Origin: an uncultured Candidatus Melainabacteria bacterium
GTDB lineage: Bacteria > Cyanobacteriota > Vampirovibrionia > Gastranaerophilales > Gastranaerophilaceae
Direction: 5' to 3'
Length of the DNA stretch: 64,000 bases
Assembly (NCBI GenBank): GCA_934718085.1
Contig: CAKUZL010000002.1
Location: 215,145 to 279,144 of the forward strand
A model generated the notes under the pieces. That model did no database searches, was not told where the DNA came from, and saw only the letters and a list, made by a program, of their open reading frames with translations. The translations under genes were made by a program, and so were the position numbers. Below, one piece after another: positions 24,383-34,004 of the stretch; position 1 is the first letter of the stretch; each line of letters opens with the position of its first letter.

Positions 24383-26674
24383 ATGAACGAATTTCAGGAT
24401 TTGAACGTTTATAAAAACAAAGCTCGGTTGTTGCAAAAGTTTACAAAAATTCTTTCCGCGACAACCGTTGTTTTGTTTATTCTTGCGGGCGGTTTTTTGT
24501 TCTATATGCTTGCCGCGTCGCATATTTCGGCCGAGGATTATTTGGTTCAAACCGCCGAACAAACGGCGTCCAACATCAGGGGCAGAATCAAAGGCGATTT
24601 GCGAATGCTTGAGGTGTTGTCTTCAAACCTCTCTTCCGTCGCGTCTTTCGGCTCGGAACCTTCCGTCAAAAACTTTTTGCAACAAAAAGTTAAAGATACC
24701 AAATTTTATGCGCTTTCGTTTTCTTACCCCGACGGAAAAACGATAAAAATCGAGTCGAACGGTCGGCTTTCTTCCAAAAATATTTTAAGCGAAGATTGCT
24801 TTCAATCGGCAATGGAAGGCGTTTCGTGTTTTGCCGACAGAACTTCGTCGCCTGCCGCAAAATCCGGGTTTGTAAATAAATATTACGTTCCCGTTTATGA
24901 CGGCTCAAAAGTGGTCGGAGTTTTGGGTGCCGCGGTCGATACGGACATTTTTTCGAAAATTCTCGCCTATAACGATTTTGACGGTTCCGCAGCAAACGAC
25001 ATTATTTCCTCGAACGGTGATTATGTCCTTAAAGACTCGGTTTTCACTTCTTCCGCAAACAATATTTTTAAAGAAAACATCAAATTTGTCTCCGAATCAC
25101 CCGAATCCGTTCTGAAAAAATTTCAAACCGAAGGTAAGGGTACGTTTTGGTACAGGCATGCCGACGGTTCGCGGTATTTGGCGGCTTTTGCCCCTATCGG
25201 ATACAATAATTTTCTGGCTCTGACTTCGGTTTCTCACGGCGTAATCACAATGAACGTCGACAGCATTTCGCTTGTCGTTTTCGGAATTGTCGGGTTGATT
25301 TGCGTGATTTTGATTTTGTTTCTGTTTTACGTTCAAAAAACCGGAAACGAAACCGAAAAGGCGGTTTTGGACTATATCTTCAGAGACAAAATTACAGACG
25401 GAACGAATCAAACAAAATTCTTTCTTGACTCAACCGAAATTTTGACTTCCTCGAAATACGCCAAATATGCTCTTATTTCGGTCAATTTAACAAAATTCAA
25501 AATAATAAACGAACTGTACGGACACGAAAAAGCTGACAAAATCTTAAAAAACGTTTACGACATAATTTGTGTAAACCTTACTCCCGGCGGGCTTGTAACT
25601 CGTATCGGCAGTAATTTTGTCGTTTTGATGACGTACGATAAACCTGAATTTTTGATAAAATATTTTGTTAAAAAAGTCGAAGAAACGTTGATTAATTTTA
25701 ACACGCAAATAATGCCTCATCTTAACGAAGAAAATGGTATAAAGGTTGTTTCGAAACTGAATGCGACATTCGGAATTTATCTCGTCTCGGATAAAACGGT
25801 TTCCGTTCGTCAAATGTACGACCGCGCGGTTTTCGCGCTCAAAAACATTGTTCCGGGCTCGACTTACGAGTTTTACAACGAAAATATCAGAACCAAAATT
25901 CTTGCCGAAAAAGCTCTCGAGGAAGAAATGGTTCCTGCCTTACAAAACGGGCAATTCAAGATGTTTTTGCAGCCCGAGTACGATATAAAAACGGGGGCTC
26001 ACCTCGGTGCGGAAGCTCTTGTTCGGTGGAATCATCCGACGCGCGGAATTATGCTTCCCGACGCGTTTTTGCCGACTTTCGAAAAAAACGGTTTTATTTT
26101 GAATATCGATGAATACATGTGCGAGCAGGTTTTTAAATTTTTGTACGACCGAAAGCAAAATAATTTACCGCTTTTCCCGATTTCGGTGAATATTTCCAAA
26201 ATCGGCAGAAACAATGAAATATTTGCGGAAACCGTTATCGCGACTGCTCAACGGTACGGTATCGAGACAAAATACGTGGTTTTCGAGCTTTCGAACATTT
26301 CCGACCCGGACGACATGAAAAATTTCGAAGAAGTTGTCCATAAGCTTCAATCGTACGGTTTTGCGGTTGCTTTCGATAATTTCGGAGTCGGCTCGTTCTC
26401 GTTCGACGTTTTGAAAAATTCTTCCGTTAACGTGATAAAGCTCGATCGATCGTTTATTGCGGGCGAACTCGGGGATGCAAAGGGCAGAACGGTTGTTCTG
26501 AGCGTATTGAACCTTGCTTCGAGATTAAACGTTCCGACCGTGGCAACGGGCATTGAAACCGTCAATCAGGCTAAATTCCTGTCTGCCGCGGGTTGCGGCA
26601 TTGCTCAGGGATTCTTGTACGGACGCCCGGTTCCCGCCGAAGAATACTCGAAAGTCTTTCTTCAAAACGGTTAA
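24383..26674 (+). CDS. Membrane Cache-GGDEF(degenerate)-EAL cyclic-di-GMP protein
   Basis: A 763-residue sensor. One membrane helix at about 28-50, an extracytoplasmic Cache-like domain to about 285, a second helix at about 292-315, then a GGDEF-like domain (about 330-500) and an EAL domain (about 515-760). The GGDEF site reads G-S-N-F (residues 409-412), so cyclase activity is not expected. The EAL site keeps E544 (E-A-L-V-R-W), the N of V-N-I-S, E of F-E-L-S, K of I-K-L-D, E of G-I-E-T and Q of I-A-Q-G, but the D-D pair is D665-N666. It may be a weak phosphodiesterase or a c-di-GMP receptor. It is a single gene with a terminator downstream. Confidence 0.88.
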   Translation: MNEFQDLNVYKNKARLLQKFTKILSATTVVLFILAGGFLFYMLAASHISAEDYLVQTAEQTASNIRGRIKGDLRMLEVLSSNLSSVASFGSEPSVKNFLQQKVKDTKFYALSFSYPDGKTIKIESNGRLSSKNILSEDCFQSAMEGVSCFADRTSSPAAKSGFVNKYYVPVYDGSKVVGVLGAAVDTDIFSKILAYNDFDGSAANDIISSNGDYVLKDSVFTSSANNIFKENIKFVSESPESVLKKFQTEGKGTFWYRHADGSRYLAAFAPIGYNNFLALTSVSHGVITMNVDSISLVVFGIVGLICVILILFLFYVQKTGNETEKAVLDYIFRDKITDGTNQTKFFLDSTEILTSSKYAKYALISVNLTKFKIINELYGHEKADKILKNVYDIICVNLTPGGLVTRIGSNFVVLMTYDKPEFLIKYFVKKVEETLINFNTQIMPHLNEENGIKVVSKLNATFGIYLVSDKTVSVRQMYDRAVFALKNIVPGSTYEFYNENIRTKILAEKALEEEMVPALQNGQFKMFLQPEYDIKTGAHLGAEALVRWNHPTRGIMLPDAFLPTFEKNGFILNIDEYMCEQVFKFLYDRKQNNLPLFPISVNISKIGRNNEIFAETVIATAQRYGIETKYVVFELSNISDPDDMKNFEEVVHKLQSYGFAVAFDNFGVGSFSFDVLKNSSVNVIKLDRSFIAGELGDAKGRTVVLSVLNLASRLNVPTVATGIETVNQAKFLSAAGCGIAQGFLYGRPVPAEEYSKVFLQNG

Positions 26675-26741
26675 ATTCGAAGTTTTAGGCAAAAATCGGA
26701 CTTGTAAAACCGAACCGACGATAAAATTTAGAACGCAAACT

Positions 26742-26772
26742 AAAAGCACCCGCCTGAAGCGAGTGCTTTTTT
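26742..26772 (+). terminator. Terminator of the GGDEF/EAL gene
   Basis: AAAGCACCCGC pairs with GCGAGTGCTTT (one mismatch) around a four-base loop and runs into six T. Confidence 0.85.
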
Positions 26773-26871
26773 GTAAAAATATTTTGTCTTTCGTCGCGGG
26801 TGCGGGGTTAAATTCATTACGGGAGAATTATTTGCCTGCGAGGCTTTTCGACCGTAACAAAGCCCTACCGT

Positions 26872-27486
26872 TCAGGCCCTTGCAAGGTGAGGAAGACCGC
26901 CTCCGTAGACCATTTCGATGACTTTCAGCATAAATTCCCTCGGGGCTTCCTGTCTTGCAACGTAGATTCTGTTGTTCGAAATATGTCGCGTACGCATTTC
27001 GCAAGGTTCGTTTTTGTCCGCGCAAACGTATAACGACGCGACTTCGGAGTCAATCAGTTTGTTGAGGAAGTTTTCGGGATTAGTCTGCATTATCGAGAAA
27101 CAGTCTCCGTCTACCGCCAAAATTCTGCAACAGTTTTGGAATTCCGGCAATTTGTCGGGACGTCTTATAAATTGAGGTTTGTCGTTTGTCAGTGTCGTAA
27201 ACCCTACTTTTCTCCACATTACCGAAATTTGAGCCGTTTGAAATTTTTCGTCGAACTTACAGTAAATGTCGTCGGACGAAATGCCTCGAGACGCGAATGA
27301 TTGTTTGAAATAATCAACCGTGGTTTCGACATGTCTGCAAAGTTGCATGAACATTTCTTCCGTATCCGCAAGAGCGTTTTTGTAGTCGATGTATTGCGTG
27401 TACAGGTGCGATGCGACGATATTCATCCGCTCTCTTATGACCGCCGATTGCGCCGACGTGTTTAAGCCCGTAAAATCTTTATCCAT
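26872..27486 (-). CDS. Protein of unknown function
   Basis: A 204-residue soluble protein without a recognised domain. The first half is helical (A-S-H-L-Y-T-Q-Y-I-D-Y-K-N and C-R-H-V-E-T-T-V-D-Y-F-K-Q). The second half is more mixed, with several cysteines (C-R-I-L-A-V-D-G-D-C and Y-V-C-A-D) and a Gly-rich end. There is no signal peptide. The start ATG lies in a good context (AAGGGC upstream). It is convergent with the GGDEF/EAL gene and divergent from the formyltransferase gene, so appears to be a single transcription unit. Confidence 0.68.
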   Translation of the reverse strand: MDKDFTGLNTSAQSAVIRERMNIVASHLYTQYIDYKNALADTEEMFMQLCRHVETTVDYFKQSFASRGISSDDIYCKFDEKFQTAQISVMWRKVGFTTLTNDKPQFIRRPDKLPEFQNCCRILAVDGDCFSIMQTNPENFLNKLIDSEVASLYVCADKNEPCEMRTRHISNNRIYVARQEAPREFMLKVIEMVYGGGLPHLARA

Positions 27487-27641
27487 AATGCCCTTTCAGA
27501 CTTATATTATAATCGCTTTTTGCCTGCCGGGTATCATTGTTTTGAGGTATTTTTCGAATTTGCCTTTTTGCAAAAAAACGATATAATCGGTTTATATTCT
27601 ATAAAAAAAATATTCTTCATGCAAGTAATAAAGGATTTTTT

Positions 27642-28595
27642 ATGCAGAAAATAATTATTGCGGGTACGGGTCCGATGTTTGCTCATATCGTGTCTGCCGC
27701 CGTAGGTGCGGGAACTTTCCCCGTTGCGGTTTTGAGGCATGAAAAAATTCGCGTAAATCCTTTTTTGTTGTTTTTTAAGGACATTTTTGCCCCGAGTCGC
27801 GAAAAATCGTTTATTAACGGATATAATCTCAAAGAACTCGACGTTACGTCGTTGAATTCCGAAAAATTTGCAAAATTTTTGAAACAAAACAATATCGATG
27901 CGGTTTTTGTCGCGTCATGGAGTGAAAAAATTCGCCCCGAGATTTTAAAAATTCCCAAAGCGGGGTTTATAAACATTCATCCGTCGCTTTTACCGGCGTA
28001 CAGAGGTGCAAATCCATACGCACGGGTTATTTTGAATAACGAAACAAAAACAGGCGTGACGTTTCATCTGATGGACGAAAACCTTGATACGGGCGCGATT
28101 TTGCTCCAAAAAGAGGTTCCCGTTTTTCCGGAAGACAACGGAATTACTTTGCGCGGAAGGTGCGCGGATGCCGCAAAAAAACTTATGATTCAAATGCTTG
28201 ACTTGCTTGATAATTCTACGATTTTTCCCGTAAATCAAAACGAAAAAAAAGCTTCGTATTTTCCTCAAATCGATATTTCCGAGACTATTTTGAATTTCAA
28301 AAATTCGTCCGCAGAAGACATTTTGCGTAAAATCAGGGCTTTTACACCGTGGACGAAAACGTACATTCCGTTTAAATCGTCATTTTTTACTTTTGTATTG
28401 TGCAAAAAAGCTTTGAGCTCGTTTGAAAAAAATCTCCCGGGCTCGATTGTCGAAATATCTCGAAATTCTCTTACGGTTGTTTGCGCCGATAACGTAGCGT
28501 TGACGTTTTCGGGTGTGAAAAAGCTCGGGTTGAATTTGTTCTTTACAAATCTTTATATGAAATACCTTGTAAAATGCGGCGATTGTGCGATTTAA
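27642..28595 (+). CDS. Formyltransferase family protein (methionyl-tRNA formyltransferase-like)
   Basis: A 317-residue protein with a formyl_trans_N domain. The catalytic residues are N111 and H113 in I-N-I-H-P-S-L-L-P and D149 in L-D-T-G-A-I-L-L, and the C-terminal part resembles the Fmt OB fold (I-R-A-F-T-P-W near residue 235). It uses 10-formyltetrahydrofolate. The length equals that of Fmt, which formylates initiator Met-tRNA, and that is the most likely role. The N terminus lacks the usual F-x-G-T-P opening, so a sugar formyltransferase remains possible. The ribosome site AAAGGA is well placed. Confidence 0.75.
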   Translation: MQKIIIAGTGPMFAHIVSAAVGAGTFPVAVLRHEKIRVNPFLLFFKDIFAPSREKSFINGYNLKELDVTSLNSEKFAKFLKQNNIDAVFVASWSEKIRPEILKIPKAGFINIHPSLLPAYRGANPYARVILNNETKTGVTFHLMDENLDTGAILLQKEVPVFPEDNGITLRGRCADAAKKLMIQMLDLLDNSTIFPVNQNEKKASYFPQIDISETILNFKNSSAEDILRKIRAFTPWTKTYIPFKSSFFTFVLCKKALSSFEKNLPGSIVEISRNSLTVVCADNVALTFSGVKKLGLNLFFTNLYMKYLVKCGDCAI

Positions 28596-28658
28596 TCAAT
28601 TTTTTGACCGAATTTCCGGCATGATGATATACTCGTCTTGTAGAAAAAGGAAACAAAA

Positions 28659-29486
28659 ATGCTTGATTTAAATGCACTTTACGAGGTTGTCGTGTATACT
28701 TTGGGTGATACCAAAGCGGGTTCGAAAATGGGAAAATTGCAGCTTCGCAATACAAACGACGATTCGCTTCTGAACTGTATTATGTGGGAAGAAACCGTCA
28801 TGCGGCTTGACGAAAAGCTTTTCAGAACCGGAAATATCGTGAAAATTCTGACGGGAACTTTTAACGAAAAATTCAACAATTGTCTGATTTCCGACCTTCA
28901 ACTGATAAAAGAAGCAAAAACCGGTCTCGATAAGGACGTTGAAGATAAAATGTATTCGGAAATTATCGATACGGTTCGAAATTTTAAAAACAAAAAGCTT
29001 TCGGATTTCGTATCGACTTTATTGTCCGAAAATGAGCATTCTTTCAGAGTTTCGCCCGCGGCAAAGCTTATGCACCATAACTATTCGGGCGGGCTTTTGC
29101 AACATACTTACGAATGTATGAATATCGCAAAAAACGTTGTCGACATGTTCCCCTCAAAGCTCGAAAAAGATGAGGTTGTGGCGGCTTCGATTTTGCACGA
29201 TTTTGCGAAAATTTTCGAATACGTAATAAACGAAAAATCAGGCTTGATTGATTATGACGAATCTTTTTACGACAAGTGGATTTCTCACTCTCAGTGGGGC
29301 TTTTCGAAGTGTATGAACGCCGGATTTCCGCGTGTTGCAAAAATGATTGCGGCTCATCACGGAAGAACAGATTGGGGATCGATAATCGACCTTAATCAGC
29401 GTGATTTGGAACCTTACGTCTATGTTTTACACCATATCGACGATTTGTCGGCTAAGTTCGGAAAAACATCCGTCTCGGAATTATAA
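28659..29486 (+). CDS. YhaM-type 3'-5' exoribonuclease (OB fold plus HD domain)
   Basis: A 275-residue protein combining an N-terminal OB-fold nucleic-acid-binding region (residues 10-90) with a C-terminal HD metal-dependent hydrolase domain. Metal ligands are visible: H139/H140 and H149 in the H-H-N-Y-S-G-G-L-L-Q-H-T block, and H180-D181 in I-L-H-D-F-A-K, then H-H near 230 and D-D near 263. YhaM enzymes degrade single-stranded RNA or DNA from the 3' end. The AAAGGA ribosome site precedes the ATG. It appears to be in a transcript with the exported protein, cinA-type gene and icd downstream. Confidence 0.85.
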   Translation: MLDLNALYEVVVYTLGDTKAGSKMGKLQLRNTNDDSLLNCIMWEETVMRLDEKLFRTGNIVKILTGTFNEKFNNCLISDLQLIKEAKTGLDKDVEDKMYSEIIDTVRNFKNKKLSDFVSTLLSENEHSFRVSPAAKLMHHNYSGGLLQHTYECMNIAKNVVDMFPSKLEKDEVVAASILHDFAKIFEYVINEKSGLIDYDESFYDKWISHSQWGFSKCMNAGFPRVAKMIAAHHGRTDWGSIIDLNQRDLEPYVYVLHHIDDLSAKFGKTSVSEL

Positions 29487-29497
29487 GGAGAATTTTA

Positions 29498-30193
29498 ATG
29501 AATAAAATTTTGAAAACTTTACTTACCGCGTTTTGCGTGTGTTCAACGGCTTTGACTGTCAATGCCGCAGCCATTAAAGGCGATGTCAGAAGCGAACTTA
29601 TCCCGACGGGCACCGTTATTACCGTAACGGCGGCTAACCCCGTGGACAGCGCTTCTTTGACTCCCGGCGCAAGATTTGACGTCATCACGACTTCGGATAT
29701 TTTGTCTCAAGGCAAAATGCTGTTGCCGAAAGGTACCGTAATCAGAGGTTCCGTGGTTGATATCAACAACAAAAAAATGCTGTCGAAAGACGCTTCGGTT
29801 TACGTTAAATTCGATCACCTCGTAAGTCCGACCGGCGATCAAATTCCCGTTGCTTTGGGGCTTCGTCCCGCTTCAAAAGTCAAGTATGACGGAGGGCTCG
29901 GATACGGCGGAAATTACGCTTCCGCAAGCAGACAAAACGTTTCCAATGCCGGCACGATTATCAAAACCATGACAAACTGGGGTATCGAAACCGGAAACAA
30001 AGTCGATCCCGCAGGTTGGCCGAAGTACTTTTTGACCCCCGTGTCAGCGATTTTGTCCGTTCCTACGGCAGGAATTTACCTTGTTTCGGACGAAATTGTC
30101 GATATTTTTAAATCCGGAAAAGATATTTCCGTTGCGCAGGGTGAAAGCTTTGACGTCGTTTTCCTGAAAGGAGTCAGCGTTCCCACGCACTAA
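29498..30193 (+). CDS. Exported protein of unknown function
   Basis: A 231-residue protein with a strong signal peptide (M-N-K-I-L-K, hydrophobic core, cleavage probably after V-N-A-A near residue 24). The mature region is beta-rich with repeated G-T-V-I motifs (P-T-G-T-V-I-T-V and P-K-G-T-V-I-R-G) and a Gly/Tyr-rich middle stretch. Near the end a hydrophobic helix (P-V-S-A-I-L-S-V-P) precedes a charged tail. No family is assigned. AAGGAG precedes the ATG, and the gene lies 11 bases after the exoribonuclease gene. Confidence 0.7.
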   Translation: MNKILKTLLTAFCVCSTALTVNAAAIKGDVRSELIPTGTVITVTAANPVDSASLTPGARFDVITTSDILSQGKMLLPKGTVIRGSVVDINNKKMLSKDASVYVKFDHLVSPTGDQIPVALGLRPASKVKYDGGLGYGGNYASASRQNVSNAGTIIKTMTNWGIETGNKVDPAGWPKYFLTPVSAILSVPTAGIYLVSDEIVDIFKSGKDISVAQGESFDVVFLKGVSVPTH

Positions 30194-30194
30194 G

Positions 30195-30716
30195 ATGTTA
30201 AAAACGATTTTTGATTTTTTGACGTTAAATCCCGAAAAGAAAATTTCCGGGATTTTAACGCGTAAGAACGAGACGGTTTCCGTCGGCGAATCGTGTACGG
30301 GCGGGCTTGTAAGTTCTTTGTTGACAGATGTTTCGGGAAGTTCGGCATTTATTATGTCAAATTTCGTCACGTATTCAAACGCGGCAAAGGCTCGTTTTAT
30401 AGGTGTTTCCGAAAATACTCTTGAAACTTTCGGCGCGGTCTCCGAACAAACCGCAAAAGAGGCTGCTCTCGGACTTTTAAAGGTTTCGGGGTGTGATTAT
30501 TCTCTGATGACGACGGGTATTGCGGGTCCTTCGGGCGGAACTGCGGAAAAGCCTGTCGGTCTGGTGTATTTCGGCATTGCGAATAAAAATCGGGTGAAGG
30601 TAGTGAAATTTGTCGCTCCGCCTTGCCCGGGCAGAAGATTTCGAAAGCTTGTTTTTGCCAAAAAAGGCTTAAACGAACTTTTAAATTTTATCGAAGAAGA
30701 AAATCGAAAGGATTGA
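30195..30716 (+). CDS. CinA C-terminal family nicotinamide-nucleotide amidase
   Basis: A 173-residue single-domain PncC/CinA-C protein. It hydrolyses nicotinamide mononucleotide to nicotinate mononucleotide and ammonia in NAD salvage. The hallmark blocks are V-G-E-S-C-T-G-G-L-V near residue 30, the Y-S-N-A-A-K segment near 60, and T-G-I-A-G-P-S-G-G near 105. The length matches stand-alone PncC rather than the two-domain CinA. It starts one base after the upstream stop and ends two bases before icd, so it is inside a tight operon. Confidence 0.86.
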   Translation: MLKTIFDFLTLNPEKKISGILTRKNETVSVGESCTGGLVSSLLTDVSGSSAFIMSNFVTYSNAAKARFIGVSENTLETFGAVSEQTAKEAALGLLKVSGCDYSLMTTGIAGPSGGTAEKPVGLVYFGIANKNRVKVVKFVAPPCPGRRFRKLVFAKKGLNELLNFIEEENRKD

Positions 30717-30718
30717 AA

Positions 30719-31714
30719 ATGAAAACAATAACAATAATTCCGGGTGACGGTATCGGACCCGAAATAACCGAATCCGTGCTTAAAATAATTGATGCCGCGG
30801 GGTTTAAATTCGAAGCGGATGTTCAAACGGCAGGCGCGGATGTTGCCGAAATCGAAGGAACTCCCCTTCCTCAAAGAGTTATAGACTCCGTGAGAAAAAA
30901 CGGCGTTGCGTTGAAAGCTCCCGTCACAACTCCCGTCGGAAAAGGTTTCCGCAGTGTGAACGTCGCTCTTCGAAAAGAGCTCGACTTGTACGCAAACCTT
31001 CGTCCGTGCAAAAATTTACCCGGAATAAAAACCCCGTTTGATAATGTCGATATTGTTGTCGTTCGCGAAAATACCGAGGACTTGTACGCCGGTATAGAAC
31101 GCAAAATCGACGAAGATACGGCAGAAAGCATTAAAATCATTACTCGCAAAGCGTCGACCCGTATTGCGGAATTTGCGTTTGATTATGCGGTCAAAAACGG
31201 CAGAAAAACGGTATGGACTGTTACAAAAGCCAATATTTGCAAGCTTTCCGACGGACTTTTTCTCGAATGTTCGAGAGAAGTCGCCAAAAAATATCCGACA
31301 ATAGAACACAAAGAAATTTTGGTTGACAATTTGTGCATGCAGCTTGTCCAAAACCCTTCGAAATTCGACGTTTTGGTTTTACCTAATCTTTACGGCGACA
31401 TTGTTTCCGATTTGACGTCAGGCTTAATCGGCGGTCTCGGGGTTGCAAAAGGCGCAAATATCGGTAAAGATTGTGCGGTATTCGAGCCGGTTCACGGTTC
31501 CGCACCCGACATAAAAGGTCAAAACAAAGCCAACCCTTGTGCGTTGCTGTTTTCCGCCGTCGAAATGTTGAAATATATCGGAGAAGCCGAATATGCTTCA
31601 AAAATCGAAAATGCGCTTTTGAAAACTTTAGCCGAGGCAAAAGTTTTGACCGCGGATTTGGGCGGTAACGCAACAACGACAGAGTTTACCGACGCCGTAA
31701 TCAAAAATCTTTAA
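30719..31714 (+). CDS. icd: Isocitrate dehydrogenase, NAD-type
   Basis: A 331-residue member of the isocitrate/isopropylmalate dehydrogenase family. It oxidises isocitrate to 2-oxoglutarate. The substrate loop S-V-N-V-A-L-R-K, the R-E-N-T-E-D-L-Y-A-G-I-E block near residue 115, the metal ligand D in N-L-Y-G-D-I-V-S-D near 225 and the cofactor motif H-G-S-A-P-D near 265 are visible. The small size and R-E-N-T-E block favour an NAD-dependent isocitrate enzyme over isopropylmalate dehydrogenase. An upstream in-frame start overlaps the amidase gene; the ATG at 30719 has GAAAGGA before it. Confidence 0.83.
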   Translation: MKTITIIPGDGIGPEITESVLKIIDAAGFKFEADVQTAGADVAEIEGTPLPQRVIDSVRKNGVALKAPVTTPVGKGFRSVNVALRKELDLYANLRPCKNLPGIKTPFDNVDIVVVRENTEDLYAGIERKIDEDTAESIKIITRKASTRIAEFAFDYAVKNGRKTVWTVTKANICKLSDGLFLECSREVAKKYPTIEHKEILVDNLCMQLVQNPSKFDVLVLPNLYGDIVSDLTSGLIGGLGVAKGANIGKDCAVFEPVHGSAPDIKGQNKANPCALLFSAVEMLKYIGEAEYASKIENALLKTLAEAKVLTADLGGNATTTEFTDAVIKNL

Positions 31715-31756
31715 TGAAGATATTTTCTCGTTTCTCGGCGATTACTTAAAAATAAC

Positions 31757-31782
31757 AAAAGCTCCCTTAATCGGGAGCTTTT
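31757..31782. terminator. Bidirectional terminator between icd and the PBP gene
   Basis: A perfect ten-base stem AAAAGCTCCC / GGGAGCTTTT around a six-base loop, placed between two converging genes and A/T-flanked on both sides. Confidence 0.85.
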
Positions 31783-31807
31783 CGGCATTTGATTTAATAA
31801 TCGGGTT

Positions 31808-33931
31808 TTAATAAAATCGGCCTTTCGTAGTTTCTTTTTGCCCGAAAGTATCGTTAATCGACGGTACCGGAGGATTTACGGTTTTTGCTTTTGTTTCCCG
31901 GTTCATCTGTTCTTTTTTCGGTTCGGCAAGTTCCATTCCCGTGCCGTAGTTGGAATGTTTCAGTTCCGGTTTCGGCGGTTCGGGCGTTGTTACGGTTTGT
32001 TGTTCCGTCGGTTGCTCCGAGTCCGGTGTCGCGTCTTCCCCGTCAATGACGTTTTCCTCCGGCTCTTCGTTCGAAGGCTTCAGCTTTTCTTCTTTTTCGG
32101 GTTCGGGGTAGTCGAAATCAAGGTTTTTGTACGGTTCGTTTGCGACAATCATTGTGTCATGCCAAATTCGCGCAGGGACGGTTCCTCCCGACATTCCGGG
32201 AAGTCTCGAGTTGTCGTCGTTGCCTATCCAGACGCCCGTAACGATAGCGGGCGTGTATCCCACAAACCATGCGTCTCTGCATTTGTCGGTAGTTCCGGTT
32301 TTGCCCGCCTGTGCTGCTCCGATGTCCGCGGCACGACCTGTTCCCGCTTTTACAACCTGTTTCAGCATTTCGTTCACGGTTCCCGCAACTTTATAATCCA
32401 AAACTTTGTTGATTTTTGTTTTGTCTGCTTTGTAAACAACTTTTCCCAGCGAAGTTTCAACCTGCAACACCGAAAAAGGTTTGACTCTCAACCCGCCGTT
32501 GGCAAAGCATCCGTAAGCGATGACCATGTCCATGAGATTTACATTGTTTGACCCGAGCGCTATAGTGTAGTCGTTTGCAAGCGGCGTAGTTATTCCGAGC
32601 TCGCGAGCCATCATCTGAACGGGTCTTATTCCGGTCTTTTGAATCAATCTGACGGTCGCAACGTTTGACGATACAGTCAAAGCTTTTGTCAACGTTATTT
32701 TGCCTCTGTATCTGTTGCCGGCGTTTTTCGGTGCCCATCCCGCAATATTTACGGGGCTGTCGTCTATCAAATCGTCGGGATTCGCTCCTTGATAAACAGC
32801 GGTTGCGTAAACAAACGGTTTGAATGCCGATCCCGGTGGTCTTGTTGCCTGCGAAACCCTGTCGTATTGGCTTTGCGCGTAACTTTTTCCGCCGACGTAT
32901 GCCAAAATCCGTCCGTCAATGGGCGAGAACGAAAATACCGCGCCCTGGTTGTTTTTACCGGTCAAGCCCCACGCCGCAAGGTTTTTCCTGACCGCATTCA
33001 CGGCAGCTTCCTGTTCTTTATAGTTTAATGTCGTAGTTATTTTGTATCCGCCGCTTGCGATATCCGATTCGTCAAATCCGAGTTCTTCCAACTCTTTCAT
33101 CACGTAATTCACGAAATACGGAGCTCGGTTAAGCGTATTTGTTTCGCGGTTCGGGCTGAGGTTCACCTTTGCTTTTGTCGCGACTTCGTAGTTCTCTTTT
33201 GTGATATATTTCATTTTATACATCCTCAAAAGAACCTGGTTTCGCCTTTCAATCGCGTATTTCAGGTTGTTGAACGGCGAATACACCGACGGTGCCTGCG
33301 GAAGCCCCGCCAGCAAAGCGCATTCCGACAACGTAAGGTCTTTCAGCGGTTTGTTGAAATATATCGATGATGCCGCTGCCGCGCCGTACGCTCCCGAGCC
33401 CAAATATACGTTGTTCAAATACATTTCGAGAATTTTCGATTTCTCCAACGTTTTTTCTATTCTCGCTGCAATGATAATTTCTTTTATCTTCCTGTCATAA
33501 CTTCTTTCGTTCGTCAAAAAAAGCATCCGCGCAAGTTGTTGGGTTATCGTACTTGCCCCTTGGACAATTTTTCCCGCTCTGAAGTTTGCCACCGTTGACC
33601 GCGCGAGCCCGAACAAGTCGTATCCAGAGTGATTGTAGAAATTCTTGTCTTCCGTTGCAATCAGGGCGTTTATCAAGTCCTGCGGAACATCTTTGATATC
33701 CGTATCCTCGTATTTGTAGGATGAAAACGTTTTTATAAGTTCTCCGTCTTCCGAGTAAATTTGCGTGACCAAATTGGGTTTCAGTCCGTCAAGATTTTTT
33801 ATCGGCGGCTGAATTGCAAGATATAATTTAAAAACACAAAATACGGCAAGAATTGCCGTTATCCCTATCATAACAAGTGTTTTCAACATATCCCCGAAAC
33901 CGCCGTTTCGTTTTTTGTTTTTACGCGTCAT
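31808..33931 (-). CDS. Penicillin-binding protein 1A (bifunctional transglycosylase/transpeptidase)
   Basis: A 707-residue class A PBP. A membrane helix at about 18-38 anchors it; the GT51 glycosyltransferase domain follows (A-T-E-D-K-N-F-Y-N-H-S-G near 92 and Q-G-A-S-T-I-T-Q-Q near 130). The transpeptidase domain has S368-A-F-K (active serine), S-S-N near 430 and K-T-G-T-T near 542. It polymerises and cross-links peptidoglycan on the outer face of the inner membrane. The last 110 residues are a Pro/Glu/Lys-rich disordered tail. It stands alone, convergent with icd. Confidence 0.93.
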   Translation of the reverse strand: MTRKNKKRNGGFGDMLKTLVMIGITAILAVFCVFKLYLAIQPPIKNLDGLKPNLVTQIYSEDGELIKTFSSYKYEDTDIKDVPQDLINALIATEDKNFYNHSGYDLFGLARSTVANFRAGKIVQGASTITQQLARMLFLTNERSYDRKIKEIIIAARIEKTLEKSKILEMYLNNVYLGSGAYGAAAASSIYFNKPLKDLTLSECALLAGLPQAPSVYSPFNNLKYAIERRNQVLLRMYKMKYITKENYEVATKAKVNLSPNRETNTLNRAPYFVNYVMKELEELGFDESDIASGGYKITTTLNYKEQEAAVNAVRKNLAAWGLTGKNNQGAVFSFSPIDGRILAYVGGKSYAQSQYDRVSQATRPPGSAFKPFVYATAVYQGANPDDLIDDSPVNIAGWAPKNAGNRYRGKITLTKALTVSSNVATVRLIQKTGIRPVQMMARELGITTPLANDYTIALGSNNVNLMDMVIAYGCFANGGLRVKPFSVLQVETSLGKVVYKADKTKINKVLDYKVAGTVNEMLKQVVKAGTGRAADIGAAQAGKTGTTDKCRDAWFVGYTPAIVTGVWIGNDDNSRLPGMSGGTVPARIWHDTMIVANEPYKNLDFDYPEPEKEEKLKPSNEEPEENVIDGEDATPDSEQPTEQQTVTTPEPPKPELKHSNYGTGMELAEPKKEQMNRETKAKTVNPPVPSINDTFGQKETTKGRFY

Positions 33932-34004
33932 TTCAGTTCTCCGTTAGTGGATTTACCACTGATATTGTACCAAATAAATATATTTATGCATATTTTGTGA
34001 ATTT

